A DNA stretch of 64,000 nucleotides from Candidatus Saccharimonadales bacterium (GTDB taxonomy: Bacteria > Patescibacteriota > Saccharimonadia > Saccharimonadales > Saccharimonadaceae), in NCBI GenBank assembly GCA_039928925.1, contig JBDSSF010000001.1:124001-188000 (forward strand). Direction: 5' to 3'. Numbering within the stretch: the stretch's first letter is position 1; each line of letters begins with the position of its first letter. Both the position numbers and the translations under genes were made by a program. Under the pieces are notes generated by a model. It made no database searches. It had not been told where the DNA came from and worked only from the letters and a program-made list of their open reading frames with translations. This document shows positions 1 through 8,889 of this stretch, in pieces.

Positions 1-1
1 T

Positions 2-784
2 CAGCTCGCAACAGGAGTAAATGGATGGATACGATTTACATCTGATATTCCAGGCGATATCGTACGCGTCATTTTCTATAACAATCTTCCATCAGGCTCG
101 CCTCAACTAAAAGTGAGTCTTGACGGTGCAACGTCTGGTGCTGGGTATGGAACGGCTCAAGGTCCATCGACGTCAAAATACGAAATCATTGAACTTACCG
201 GCGTCACGGTAAATGTAGGCTCGCAAATTCTTATAACAAATATTAGTGCGGGATCAATCCAGCTTGCTGGCATTGAAGTGACATCTGCTTCTGGTGGACT
301 CGCTGTTCATAATTTTACATGTAGCGGTACACGTGCATACACAAGCTGGGACACCGTCTCAAGTGGATTTTCATTACTTCGCCAACTAACGGATGTCTCA
401 ATTACAAATAAGTATAAATTTAATACGGTTCACATGGGTTGGGGACTATTTGACGCCTCGGATCCTGTGCCTCCAACTCCTACTCAGATTAGGGCGTCAC
501 TAAATGCCATCGCTAGTTATTTTCCAAATTCAACTATCATTCTTCATGCAATGCCAGAACCAGGTCAACTTGCAATCAGTTATCCAGGTCGTTGGGCAAC
601 GTATCTGAACGCATATTATCTTGCAGCCGACGATCTTGACTGTATTCTTGTCGACGATAATTTCCTTATGGGCGGTGGGTACACCTATCTTAACCCGCTT
701 GGCGTCACTGCCGATACTACAGCTCACTATCTTCCATCCGCTTACGCAATGTGGGGCAGAGCTATTGCTCGAATCGTTTCTTAA
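2..784 (+). CDS. C-terminal part of a surface/secreted SGNH-like protein, 5' end outside window
   Basis: The frame is open from the window edge, so the gene is truncated at its 5' end; the GTG at 113 is internal because coding-like sequence continues upstream of it. The visible N-terminal half is rich in beta-type residues (Ser, Thr, Gly, Val), as in an accessory domain. The C-terminal half looks like the end of an SGNH/GDSL hydrolase: a segment DNFLMGGG followed by DTTAHYLPSAY, resembling the Asp/His block that closes the catalytic triad, although the Asp-His spacing is one residue longer than the usual DxxH. It lies just upstream of another surface-type gene in the same direction. An inactive structural relative is equally possible; the function call is tentative. 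Confidence 0.5.
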   Translation, partial: QLATGVNGWIRFTSDIPGDIVRVIFYNNLPSGSPQLKVSLDGATSGAGYGTAQGPSTSKYEIIELTGVTVNVGSQILITNISAGSIQLAGIEVTSASGGLAVHNFTCSGTRAYTSWDTVSSGFSLLRQLTDVSITNKYKFNTVHMGWGLFDASDPVPPTPTQIRASLNAIASYFPNSTIILHAMPEPGQLAISYPGRWATYLNAYYLAADDLDCILVDDNFLMGGGYTYLNPLGVTADTTAHYLPSAYAMWGRAIARIVS

Positions 785-838
785 AGAGTTTTTTAAGTAC
801 GTCTGTGTGGGTATATTAACAAATTTAATGACCTAAGA

Positions 839-867
839 TTGACTATTTTTACCTCATCACAGATAAT
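839..867 (+). promoter_or_regulatory. Promoter of the beta-helix surface protein
   Basis: TTGACT at 839-844 and GATAAT at 862-867 are separated by exactly 17 bases. The transcript would carry a leader of about 45 bases ending in the AGGGGAT ribosome-binding site before the ATG at 918, so this unit is not leaderless. Confidence 0.55.
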
Positions 868-917
868 ATAGATAACACATAAGCTTTAGCAACATAAACA
901 TTCAGGGGATATGTAAA

Positions 918-2558
918 ATGAGTCGTCTTCCAATTCCAGGGCAGGATCAAAACACGTGGGGAGACATATTAAATGACTATTTGTCTCAAAGTCTTACAGC
1001 CGACGGTAAACTAAAAACAGGTATCGTTAGTCCAGCTAACCTAGCCAGCTCTGCGGTTGAAAGCGCTAACCTTGCTCCAAATAGCGTAACGGCAGCAAAA
1101 CTTGCAACCACAGCGGCACCTTCAACTGGCCAATCACTTTCATATGACGGTACAAATCTTTCTTGGATGACTCCAGTAGCAGCGTCAACAACAGCTGGCG
1201 GTGATCTTGCGGGAACATATCCTAACCCTACACTTAAAGTAACAAATAACGTCAGGACTATTCAACGCTCTCTTGGTGTTAACGTATTTTCAATCACTGA
1301 TCCAAAGTATGGTGGCGCTGGTCTTGGCTCAATGACACAGGATACTGCAGCGTTAAACGCTGCATTCCAAGATATGGTAGCAAGTGGCGGAGGAGTATTA
1401 TATGCACCAGCCGGAACATATAAAATCTCTAGCTGGCCAACCATTGTCCCACTTAATAATAAGCTCCCTTATTCAATCCAAGGTGCGGGTCGGAGCGCGA
1501 CTGTATTCATGTCATATGCACCGAACCTAGCTGCAAGCCTCATGGTCCATAACCCAAGTTTCAATCCTGGTAGTGCTTCTGAGGATTCTGGTGTATGGAA
1601 TGGCTTTACAATTGATGGTACAAACGCAGGACCTGGTGCGGTTGGCTTTCAATGGGGTGATGTTTCAACTGTCACGTTTAGCGATATTAATATCCAAAAC
1701 TTCACACAGGGCGATGGCATGTACTTCAATAACCAATACGGCTGGACTGAACGCGTAACAATGCAATCTGTTGTTGTCCTGAACTGTCAAAATGCGCTTC
1801 GTTTTGCTGTTCAATCTGGTGCATACGGTAGCTTCGATTATTGGAACGTTGACGGTCTATTTGTGTCAGCAAACGCTAGCCAGAGTGCTGTCGTTTCCGA
1901 AGCATCACTTGGTATCGGCGGAACAATTCAAAGGCAAGGTTCTAAGTTTCGTATGGTTGCCAATATGGCTAGTGGTACTGTTAATACGGGCAAGTTGTTT
2001 TGGATTAAAGGGGATGATTCATGGTACGACGTTACGTGGAATGTTAACGCCGAAGCAAATGGCGGCGCAGCAGTAAAGCATGTTTCAATTCAAATGGATA
2101 ATGGGAGCGCATCCTTTGGTGGCATTGGAGAGTTCCGAGCCTACTACCTTGCACCAGCTGTACTTGCTGGAGGTGCGTACCAGTTTGCCATTGCCGGTAT
2201 GGTAACGGTTGCCGGTATTACAGATAATGACGGTTCACAAACGACCTTTACAGGTAATCCGATTGGCCGCATGATCTACAATAACCCAAGTGGCTACCAA
2301 TCATCTGTTTCATCCGGTAGCTCGTGGCAAAATACACTTAATGCTGATGTCTTTGTGACGATCCCTGTCACATTTACAGGAAATGGTACTGCAGGATGGA
2401 ACGTTGATGTATGGAACGGTCTTCCTGCTGGTCAAACAGTTGCCGCTGGACCTGCAGGTGTGACGATACCAATTACTTTTGTTCACTATGCAAAACGTTG
2501 GGCACGTCTTGATGTCACAAACGGTACCATCGGCACGCCAATTGTACGCTGGGTGTAA
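918..2558 (+). CDS. Tail-fibre-like surface protein with pectate-lyase-type beta-helix
   Basis: 546 residues without an obvious signal peptide. Residues about 1-110 hold short repeats of the tail-fibre type (two SANLA/SAVESANLA-like units, then VTAAKLATTAAPSTGQ, SYDGTNLSW and GGDLAGTYPNPTL), a style seen at the N-terminus of phage and bacterial host-recognition fibres. Residues about 110-420 look like a pectate-lyase-3 right-handed beta-helix (DTAALNAAFQDMVASGGG, then AGTYKI, and repeated DG/NG turns). The C-terminal ~120 residues are Gly/Asn/Val-rich and probably a binding or trimerisation region. A ribosome-binding site AGGGGAT precedes the ATG. Inference: an extracellular adhesin or glycan-binding/cleaving fibre. 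No phage genes lie nearby, so it is unlikely to be part of a prophage. Confidence 0.7.
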   Translation: MSRLPIPGQDQNTWGDILNDYLSQSLTADGKLKTGIVSPANLASSAVESANLAPNSVTAAKLATTAAPSTGQSLSYDGTNLSWMTPVAASTTAGGDLAGTYPNPTLKVTNNVRTIQRSLGVNVFSITDPKYGGAGLGSMTQDTAALNAAFQDMVASGGGVLYAPAGTYKISSWPTIVPLNNKLPYSIQGAGRSATVFMSYAPNLAASLMVHNPSFNPGSASEDSGVWNGFTIDGTNAGPGAVGFQWGDVSTVTFSDINIQNFTQGDGMYFNNQYGWTERVTMQSVVVLNCQNALRFAVQSGAYGSFDYWNVDGLFVSANASQSAVVSEASLGIGGTIQRQGSKFRMVANMASGTVNTGKLFWIKGDDSWYDVTWNVNAEANGGAAVKHVSIQMDNGSASFGGIGEFRAYYLAPAVLAGGAYQFAIAGMVTVAGITDNDGSQTTFTGNPIGRMIYNNPSGYQSSVSSGSSWQNTLNADVFVTIPVTFTGNGTAGWNVDVWNGLPAGQTVAAGPAGVTIPITFVHYAKRWARLDVTNGTIGTPIVRWV

Positions 2559-2585
2559 AAGTAGCTTACGTTATATTTAATAGAT

Positions 2586-3236
2586 TTACTGTGACAATGT
2601 TGCGAGTGTATTGATCGTCGTCACAATAATAACAGTGCCAAATAGGTATGAGAGCATTGCATGACGTAGTGCCGTAGATCGTAATTCCTTGGTTTGAAGA
2701 CTTGTATCTGACACTTGGTATGTCATACCAATAGTAAAAGCCAGATAGGCAAAATCACTATACTTTGGTGACTCTGAACCATTAAAATCTATTCCACCTT
2801 CAACATCACTGTAGTAGAGCCGGGCATACCTAAGCGCAAATGTCGTATGCACCATTGCCCAGGAAACAATAACGCTGATGAGTCCAAGTAAGATATCTAT
2901 CACTTTATCATTCCCGCTGCCACTTCCTGCATGAACAATTAGAAATACGATTGTCCCAAGGCTAGCAACACTTGCAACGAGGAGAAGTACGTCAGCGAGT
3001 GCTCTGCCGGGATTCTCACGAACTGCATGTGACTTTGTTGTTTTACTATCCATTGGAAGAACTGTGAGCCATACCCAGCCAGCATATATAAGGGCGGTGA
3101 CGTCCCAGGAAATGAGAAGGGCAAACTTTACCTGATTCATTACACAGAGAATAATTCCAGTGACGACGCCGATAAGTAGAGCTACTATTAGTCTTGTTAA
3201 AGCCGAAGTCGCCTGTGGTGTTTTTTTCGTAGGAAT
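2586..3236 (-). CDS. DUF1345 family membrane protein, probable non-AUG start
   Basis: Multi-pass membrane protein of the DUF1345 family; the C-terminal half carries the family signature YSDFAYLAFTIGMTYQVSD and a final RHAMLSYLFGTVII helix. The first ATG (3140) would cut the family's first membrane helix. The frame stays open upstream and encodes a hydrophobic helix (RLIVALLIGVVTGIILCV) like that of full-length relatives. In this extension no ATG, GTG or TTG is in frame; an ATT at 3236-3234 lies 8 bases after a GGAG sequence, so I extend the gene to that codon (216 residues). The function of the family is unknown. Confidence 0.7.
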   Translation of the reverse strand: MPTKKTPQATSALTRLIVALLIGVVTGIILCVMNQVKFALLISWDVTALIYAGWVWLTVLPMDSKTTKSHAVRENPGRALADVLLLVASVASLGTIVFLIVHAGSGSGNDKVIDILLGLISVIVSWAMVHTTFALRYARLYYSDVEGGIDFNGSESPKYSDFAYLAFTIGMTYQVSDTSLQTKELRSTALRHAMLSYLFGTVIIVTTINTLATLSQ

Positions 3237-3345
3237 AACAAAGTCTCCGTTAGTTTAATGAACTTAGTATACTGCTAATTATCGATATACGTACAGTTAT
3301 TAGACACATAACTCCTCTGTTCTGATATAATACCAAGCGTAGTAT

Positions 3346-3419
3346 GGCGCGTTGGCGGAGTAGTTACGCAGCAGTCTGCAAAACTGTGTACACGAGTGCA
3401 AATCTCGTACGTGCCTCCA
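3346..3419 (+). tRNA. tRNA-Cys (GCA)
   Basis: Cloverleaf of 74 bases with acceptor arms GGCGCGT/ACGTGCC, anticodon GCA in the loop closed by CAGT/ACTG, a T-arm around GTGCAAATC and an encoded 3' TCCA. It is followed after six bases by a tRNA-Leu, so the two are probably co-transcribed. Confidence 0.9.
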
Positions 3420-3425
3420 TATTAC

Positions 3426-3513
3426 GCGCGGATGGTGGAATTGGTAGACACGAGAGACTTAAAATCTCTTGCCCTAAACCGGCGTGCGGGTTCGATTCCC
3501 GCTCTGCGCACCA
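3426..3513 (+). tRNA. tRNA-Leu (UAA)
   Basis: 88-base class II tRNA with acceptor arms GCGCGGA/TCTGCGC, anticodon TAA in the loop CTTAAAA closed by AGAGA/TCTCT, a long variable arm, the T-loop GGTTCGATTCC and an encoded ACCA end. Confidence 0.95.
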
Positions 3514-3608
3514 AATTTAGACATGTAACCTCGCTAATATAGTGAGAAAATAGTATAATAGAAGAGTAAACACGCACGACGCGTAGTAATAATCTAAAGG
3601 GGAACAAA

Positions 3609-4166
3609 ATGATTGCAGTATGGATTATCATCGGAGTTGTCGTTCTATTGGGACTATTCCTATGGATGACATATAACGGACTAGTAACACTGAAGATCCG
3701 TGTTGACGAAGCTTGGAGCGATATTACCGTTCAGCTAAAACGTCGTGCTGATCTTATCCCAAATCTTGTCAATAGCGTTAAGGGTTACGCTGCACACGAA
3801 AGTGGCGTATTTGAAGCAGTCACAGCTGCGCGTTCAAATGTTATTAACGCAAAAGGCGTAAAAGATACTGCTGTTGCAGAAAATCAGCTCGAAGGAACTC
3901 TAAAAAGTCTTTTCGCCGTTGCTGAAGCATACCCAGATCTTAAAGCGAACCAAAACTTTATCCAACTTCAGGATGAACTTGTTGATACTGAGGATAAAAT
4001 TCAAGCTTCTCGCAGATTTTATAACGGTGGAGTACGTGACCTAAACACTAAGATTACATTATTCCCAAACAACATTTTTGCCGGCATGCTAGGATTCAAG
4101 TCACGCGAATTCTTCGAAGTTGAAGATCAAGCTGCTATCGAAAATCCTGTTGAAGTTAAGTTCTAA
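3609..4166 (+). CDS. lemA: LemA family protein
   Basis: 185 residues: one N-terminal membrane helix (about 5-25) followed by the helical LemA domain with the family signatures DEAWSDITVQLKRRADLIPNLV and RRFYNGGVRDLN. LemA proteins sit in the membrane with the helical domain outside or in the cytoplasm depending on the lineage; their biochemical role is not settled. The gene has a strong ribosome-binding site (AAAGGGGAA) and is followed after 19 bases by htpX. The lemA-htpX pairing is common in bacteria and suggests a shared membrane-quality function. Confidence 0.92.
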   Translation: MIAVWIIIGVVVLLGLFLWMTYNGLVTLKIRVDEAWSDITVQLKRRADLIPNLVNSVKGYAAHESGVFEAVTAARSNVINAKGVKDTAVAENQLEGTLKSLFAVAEAYPDLKANQNFIQLQDELVDTEDKIQASRRFYNGGVRDLNTKITLFPNNIFAGMLGFKSREFFEVEDQAAIENPVEVKF

Positions 4167-4185
4167 TTAGGAATTCTAAACTTTA

Positions 4186-5064
4186 GTGTATAAAGCAATT
4201 GCAGCCAACAAACGAAACACGGTCTTCATTATGGCCGTGTTTGTTGGTATCATCGGCGCTATTGGCTGGGCACTGAGTTATTACTATGGAAACAGATCAA
4301 TCACGTACATTGTTATCGGTATTGCGATGCTCTATGCACTCATTCAGTACTATGCTGCTGGCTCACTTGCTATCGCAATGTCTGGCGCGAGAGAAATTGA
4401 AAAGAAAGATAATCCAAGACTGTATCGTATAGTTGAAAATATTGCTATTACTGTCGGGCTTCCAACACCAAAAGTATATATTATCGATGACCAAGCGCCC
4501 AATGCTTTTGCGACTGGTCGCGATCCAAAGCATGCAATTGTCGCTGCCACAACTGGTCTTCTTGAAATTATGGACGATAGGGAGCTAGAAGGTGTCATCG
4601 CTCACGAGATGGGGCATGTTCAAAATTATGATATTCGTGTGAGTATGATAGCTTTTGGACTGGTCAGTGCTATCGGTATTTTGTCTGATATCGCAATGCG
4701 GATGTTCTTCTTTGGTAATAACAACAACCGCGAAAATTCAAACCCGATTATTCTTGTCGTTGGAATTGTGATTGCAATTCTCGCGCCAATTATTGCGGCC
4801 ATGGTGCAGCTAGCAATTAGTAGGCAGCGTGAGTACCTTGCAGATAGTACTGGCGCAATGACAACAAGGTATCCTGAGGGACTTGCAAGTGCGCTTGAGA
4901 AACTAGAAACCTATGGCCGACCAATGAAACGTCAAAACTCCGCGAGTGCTCATTTGTATTTTAGTAATCCTCTCAAGCCAGGCTTTTTAAGCGGTCTTTT
5001 TAGTACTCATCCACCACTTGCAGATCGAGTTGCACGACTCCGTGCAAACGAAAATAAGTTCTAA
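4186..5064 (+). CDS. htpX: HtpX-like membrane zinc metalloprotease
   Basis: 292-residue M48-family protease that degrades damaged membrane proteins. Two N-terminal membrane helices (about 15-35 and 38-60), then the zinc motif HEMGH near residue 141, two further hydrophobic helices (about 155-175 and 190-215) and the downstream glutamate region SRQREYLAD that supplies the third zinc ligand. The C-terminal STHPPLADRVARL block is typical. The start is a GTG at 4186 after TTAGGAATTC. It is second in the lemA-htpX unit and its end lies close to the next gene. Confidence 0.92.
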   Translation: MYKAIAANKRNTVFIMAVFVGIIGAIGWALSYYYGNRSITYIVIGIAMLYALIQYYAAGSLAIAMSGAREIEKKDNPRLYRIVENIAITVGLPTPKVYIIDDQAPNAFATGRDPKHAIVAATTGLLEIMDDRELEGVIAHEMGHVQNYDIRVSMIAFGLVSAIGILSDIAMRMFFFGNNNNRENSNPIILVVGIVIAILAPIIAAMVQLAISRQREYLADSTGAMTTRYPEGLASALEKLETYGRPMKRQNSASAHLYFSNPLKPGFLSGLFSTHPPLADRVARLRANENKF

Positions 5065-5080
5065 GAAAGCGAATGCTGCT

Positions 5081-6187
5081 ATGCCGACGACACCTAAACG
5101 AGTAGTAAAGAAACAATCGAAAAAACAACCAATAAAGCAGATCGTTGATGAACCTGAATTAAAGCCAAGGAATATGCTAGCCGTGCAGTACTTAAAAGTA
5201 GTTCGTCGTACGCGTGAACTTGCAAATCGCCGCCCTCATCATAGTTTCCGTCGGACCCGTCGAAGAGACTACGCGCGCTCACTCACTCTTCCAGGATACT
5301 GGGCTTTTACAAAACAAGTCCGTCAAGCACTCTGGCGTAATAAGAAAATATTTTTAGCTGTTACTTTGCTGTACGCAGTACTTAGCGGTGTCCTTGTTGG
5401 CCTTGCATCTCAAACGACCTATACACAACTGGCTGGCCTTTTGAAGGACTCGAGTAACCAACTTCTACAGGGTAATGTTGATCAACTTGGTCAAGCCGTC
5501 ATCTTACTTGGAACCGGCATACTTGGTGGTGTTAACCAAACGCCAACGGATGCTCAAAAGATATTTGCACCTCTTGTGGCACTTCTTATATGGCTCACAA
5601 CGGTCTGGCTACTTAGGGCTATTCTTGCCGGTCATAAGCCGAGGCTTCGAGACGGCTTATATAATGCCGGTACTCCTATTGTTTCGACATTTCTTGTAAG
5701 CCTGATGTTTTTAGTGCAGCTCATTCCCGCGGGTTTTGCGACACTTGGATTCTGGGCTGCGACGCAGTCAGGCTTCATCGCAAATGGCGTTGAATCAATG
5801 GTTTTTTGGTTTGTTGCGATCCTTCTCATCGTCCTTTCGCTCTACTGGATTACGAGTACCTTTATTGCAATGATTGTCGTGACACTTCCTGGCATGTATC
5901 CGATGAGAGCACTTCGAACAGCGGGTGACATGGTCGTTGGGCGTCGCCTTCGCATTCTCCTTCGTCTCCTATGGCTTGTAGGTTTTCTAGTTGTCGCGTG
6001 GGCAATTGTTATGGTTCCAATAATACTTATTGATGCCTGGCTAAAAAATGTCTGGGCTAGCATAAACTGGATTCCGATAGTTCCTCTCGCCCTACTTGCC
6101 ATGAGCTCATTTACAGTCGTGTGGGTGTCTGCATATGTATATTTACTCTACAGAAAGGTCGTTGATGATGACGCAACCCCAGCCTAG
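5081..6187 (+). CDS. Conserved multi-pass membrane protein of unknown function
   Basis: 368 residues. The first ~95 are hydrophilic and very basic (PKRVVKKQSKKQPIKQ and several RR/HH clusters), followed by about six membrane helices between roughly 95 and 360. I start at the ATG at 5081; an upstream in-frame ATG at 5018 lies inside htpX. The 3' end overlaps ligA by 23 bases, so the two are translationally linked. I do not recognise a named family. A cytoplasmic basic N-terminus in front of a helical bundle could bind nucleic acid or acidic lipid at the membrane, but nothing proves this. Confidence 0.7.
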   Translation: MPTTPKRVVKKQSKKQPIKQIVDEPELKPRNMLAVQYLKVVRRTRELANRRPHHSFRRTRRRDYARSLTLPGYWAFTKQVRQALWRNKKIFLAVTLLYAVLSGVLVGLASQTTYTQLAGLLKDSSNQLLQGNVDQLGQAVILLGTGILGGVNQTPTDAQKIFAPLVALLIWLTTVWLLRAILAGHKPRLRDGLYNAGTPIVSTFLVSLMFLVQLIPAGFATLGFWAATQSGFIANGVESMVFWFVAILLIVLSLYWITSTFIAMIVVTLPGMYPMRALRTAGDMVVGRRLRILLRLLWLVGFLVVAWAIVMVPIILIDAWLKNVWASINWIPIVPLALLAMSSFTVVWVSAYVYLLYRKVVDDDATPA

Positions 6188-8198
6188 TAAACGCGCAGGT
6201 GAGCTACGCGATCTTCTTGCGGGCTATAGCTATAATTACCACGTACTCGATCAGCCGTCGGTCATTGATGCTGTCTATGACAGTCTGTTTGGTGAACTAA
6301 AAAAGATTGAAGCAGAAAATCCAGAACTTATTACACCAGACAGTCCTACTCAGCGAGTGGGCGGAGAGCTTCTGGGCGGTTTTCAAAAGGTAACGCATAG
6401 CTCAAGGATGCTGAGTCTTAATGATGTCTTTGACCGGGAAGAAGTAGAAGCATGGGTCATACGAATGGATAAACTTTTACCAGGTAGAACTCATGAATTC
6501 TTTGCCGACATAAAAATGGATGGTCTTGCCTGCGCGCTTATTTACCAGGATGGACTTCTTATGCAGGCAGTCACACGCGGGGACAGTTTTATTGGTGAAG
6601 ACGTGACGGCAAATGTCAGAACGATTAAAAATATACCACTTCGTCTAAGAGCAAGTAAGCAGTATGACAAATTTCTTGTTGGTCGTACTGAAATTCGTGG
6701 TGAAATTGTGATGCTCAAAACAGACTTTAATAATCTTAATGAGACACGCAAAAAAAATAATGAATCACTTTTTGCAAATCCACGTAACCTAGCTGCAGGA
6801 ACAATTCGTCAGCTCGATCCAAAACTCGTCGCAGCAAGGCCTCTTCATTTCCGTGCCTATGATTTGTTACGTGACGATCCGAGTGATATACCCACAAACA
6901 TGTATGCTTACGAAGCTATTTCCGGGCTCGGTCTGACGCGAAATAAAGAAGCGAGTATTTTTACAAGCCTACCTGATGTCATGCATTTTGTTGATCATGT
7001 CGGTGATGTTCGAACTGACCTACCGTTTAATACAGACGGGCTCGTTATTAAAGTGAATAACCGTGCTCAGTTTGCTGAACTTGGTATAGTTGGCAAACAA
7101 CCGCGTGGTGCAGTTGCGTATAAGTATGCAGCTGAACAGGCAACGACAATCGTAAAAGATATTGTTATCAGTATTGGGCGCACTGGCGCTGCAACACCAG
7201 TTGCTGTATTTGATCCTGTCGTTGTTGCTGGCACGACTGTGCAACATGCTAGTCTTCATAACGCAGATGAAATTGCGCGTAAGGATATTCGTATTGGTGA
7301 TACTGTCATTATTTTTAAAGCCGGTGATATTATTCCACAAGTTGAGAGTGTCGTAAACGAGCTTCGTCCAAAGGATGCAAAAGCTTTTAATTATGAAGAT
7401 GCACTCCACGAGCAGTATCCAGAGCTTGAATTCGAACGTTCCGGTAGCGACGTTGTCTACCGGGTCGTAGGAGCAAATAGTGATCTCATACTCAAGCGGT
7501 CTGTCGAGTATTACGCATCAAAAGGCGCGCTCGATATCGACACACTTGGTGAGAAGAATGTCGTTGCGCTTGTCGATGCAGGCCTCATTAAAGATACTGC
7601 AGATATTTACAGACTCACTGTCGAAGACCTGCTCAAATTAGATAGATTTGCTGATATTTCCGCGCGAAAACTCACTGATGCAATCGCTGATAAAAAGCAG
7701 CCACCACTTGAAAAGTTTGTACTTGGACTCGGTATCCGCCATGTTGGTATGCAAACGGCAATTGACCTCGCGAATCAGTTTGAATCGATCGAGAATCTTA
7801 GCAGGTCGACAATTGATCAACTTGAGGCAGTCGATGGTATCGGCAAGGTAGTTGCTGAATCAATTGTCGCCTGGTTTGCAGATCAGGATAACGAAGCGTT
7901 ACTTGAAAAATTTACATCTCTCGGAGTACGACCTCATTTTGTTAAGAAGACAGGCAAACTTGTGGGTAATAACTTTGTTATTACAGGTACACTTGAAACA
8001 ATGAGTAGAGACAGCGCAGCAGATGAAATACGTGCACTTGGTGGGACATTCCAAACAGCAATTGCAAAAGACACGACGTACCTTGTAACGGGTGGAAAAG
8101 TCGGGGCAAGTAAACTAAAAAAGGCCGAAAGCTATGGTACTAAGATCATCAATGAGCAACAACTTATCACTATTCTTCGTAGTGAAAAAGAGGTATAA
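6165..8198 (+). CDS. ligA: NAD-dependent DNA ligase LigA lacking zinc-finger cysteines
   Basis: 677 residues. The order is Ia and nucleotidyltransferase domain with adenylation motif KMDG (Lys117), OB-fold (GRTGAATPVAVFDPV), a degenerate zinc-finger region, helix-hairpin-helix repeats (RFADISARKLTDAI, AVDGIGKVVAESI) and a C-terminal BRCT domain. It seals nicks in replication and repair using NAD+. In the usual four-cysteine finger between OB-fold and HhH domain, all four cysteines are replaced; the whole protein has one cysteine, Cys122. The start ATGATG at 6165 follows AGAAAGG and lies inside the upstream gene. The next gene starts after one base, so the unit continues. Confidence 0.95.
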   Translation: MMTQPQPSKRAGELRDLLAGYSYNYHVLDQPSVIDAVYDSLFGELKKIEAENPELITPDSPTQRVGGELLGGFQKVTHSSRMLSLNDVFDREEVEAWVIRMDKLLPGRTHEFFADIKMDGLACALIYQDGLLMQAVTRGDSFIGEDVTANVRTIKNIPLRLRASKQYDKFLVGRTEIRGEIVMLKTDFNNLNETRKKNNESLFANPRNLAAGTIRQLDPKLVAARPLHFRAYDLLRDDPSDIPTNMYAYEAISGLGLTRNKEASIFTSLPDVMHFVDHVGDVRTDLPFNTDGLVIKVNNRAQFAELGIVGKQPRGAVAYKYAAEQATTIVKDIVISIGRTGAATPVAVFDPVVVAGTTVQHASLHNADEIARKDIRIGDTVIIFKAGDIIPQVESVVNELRPKDAKAFNYEDALHEQYPELEFERSGSDVVYRVVGANSDLILKRSVEYYASKGALDIDTLGEKNVVALVDAGLIKDTADIYRLTVEDLLKLDRFADISARKLTDAIADKKQPPLEKFVLGLGIRHVGMQTAIDLANQFESIENLSRSTIDQLEAVDGIGKVVAESIVAWFADQDNEALLEKFTSLGVRPHFVKKTGKLVGNNFVITGTLETMSRDSAADEIRALGGTFQTAIAKDTTYLVTGGKVGASKLKKAESYGTKIINEQQLITILRSEKEV

Positions 8199-8199
8199 A

Positions 8200-8844
8200 A
8201 TGGTAACAATTCGTTTCGATAAATTGATTCGTGGAGCAATGCTCCCGATGTATGAAATGCTTGGGCAAAAAGCTGAATTTGTGGTTCTTCGTGGTGACAA
8301 GCTCGCTGCCGCAATTATTAAAAAAATTGTCGAAGAGGCACAAGAAATTCCAGCGAGTGGTGACATCGATAAAATAATTACTGAAATTGCTGACGTGGAA
8401 CAAGGTCTAATTGATTTAAAGAAACTCCACGGCATTAGTGACGAACAAGTTGAGACTGCACGTCTTGCAAAGCTTGCTGAAAAGGGCGGGTTTTCTGAAG
8501 GAATTTTCGTGCATACTCTTACGCTAGATGAAGATGATAAATGGGTTTCCTATTACAGAAATGAACCTGATAAGTATGAAGAGATGAAAGTTAGCGGTAA
8601 AGACTTCGATATAACAACCGATAACCCATTACTACCAATAGGTGTATATCGCCATTATAAAGGTATGACGTATGAAATCATTGGCGTCGGACGTCATACT
8701 GAATCACTTGAAGACTATGCTGTCTACACTCCATTATATGAACATGATGGCCTACCAGATATCTGGCTCAGACCACTTCAAATGTTTATGGAAAATGTGA
8801 GCTTTGAAGGGCAATCGATTCCTCGCTTTTCAAAAGTAGATTAG
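8200..8844 (+). CDS. MazG-like nucleotide pyrophosphohydrolase fused to DUF1653
   Basis: 214 residues with two domains. Residues about 1-95 resemble the all-alpha NTP-PPase (phosphoribosyl-ATP pyrophosphatase/MazG-like) fold: RFDKLIRGAM at the start, then EEAQEIPAS and EIADVEQGLIDL, giving the acidic E-E...E-D metal-binding pattern. Residues about 140-214 are a DUF1653 domain, with GVYRHYKGMTYEIIGV, HTESLEDYAVY and a final IPRF. Both are small soluble domains; together they suggest a housecleaning enzyme with a base-modified or nucleotide-derived ligand, which is inference. It begins one base after ligA with the ribosome-binding site AAGAGGT, so it is probably co-transcribed with the ligase. 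Confidence 0.75.
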   Translation: MVTIRFDKLIRGAMLPMYEMLGQKAEFVVLRGDKLAAAIIKKIVEEAQEIPASGDIDKIITEIADVEQGLIDLKKLHGISDEQVETARLAKLAEKGGFSEGIFVHTLTLDEDDKWVSYYRNEPDKYEEMKVSGKDFDITTDNPLLPIGVYRHYKGMTYEIIGVGRHTESLEDYAVYTPLYEHDGLPDIWLRPLQMFMENVSFEGQSIPRFSKVD

Positions 8845-8889
8845 TGTACGCAGTGTATATTCATCACTAGGTGAGTATAATAGTGAGTG

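Noticed and set aside
918-2558. Prophage tail region
   Set aside because: The fibre-like repeats alone suggested a prophage, but no capsid, terminase, portal or integrase gene is near.
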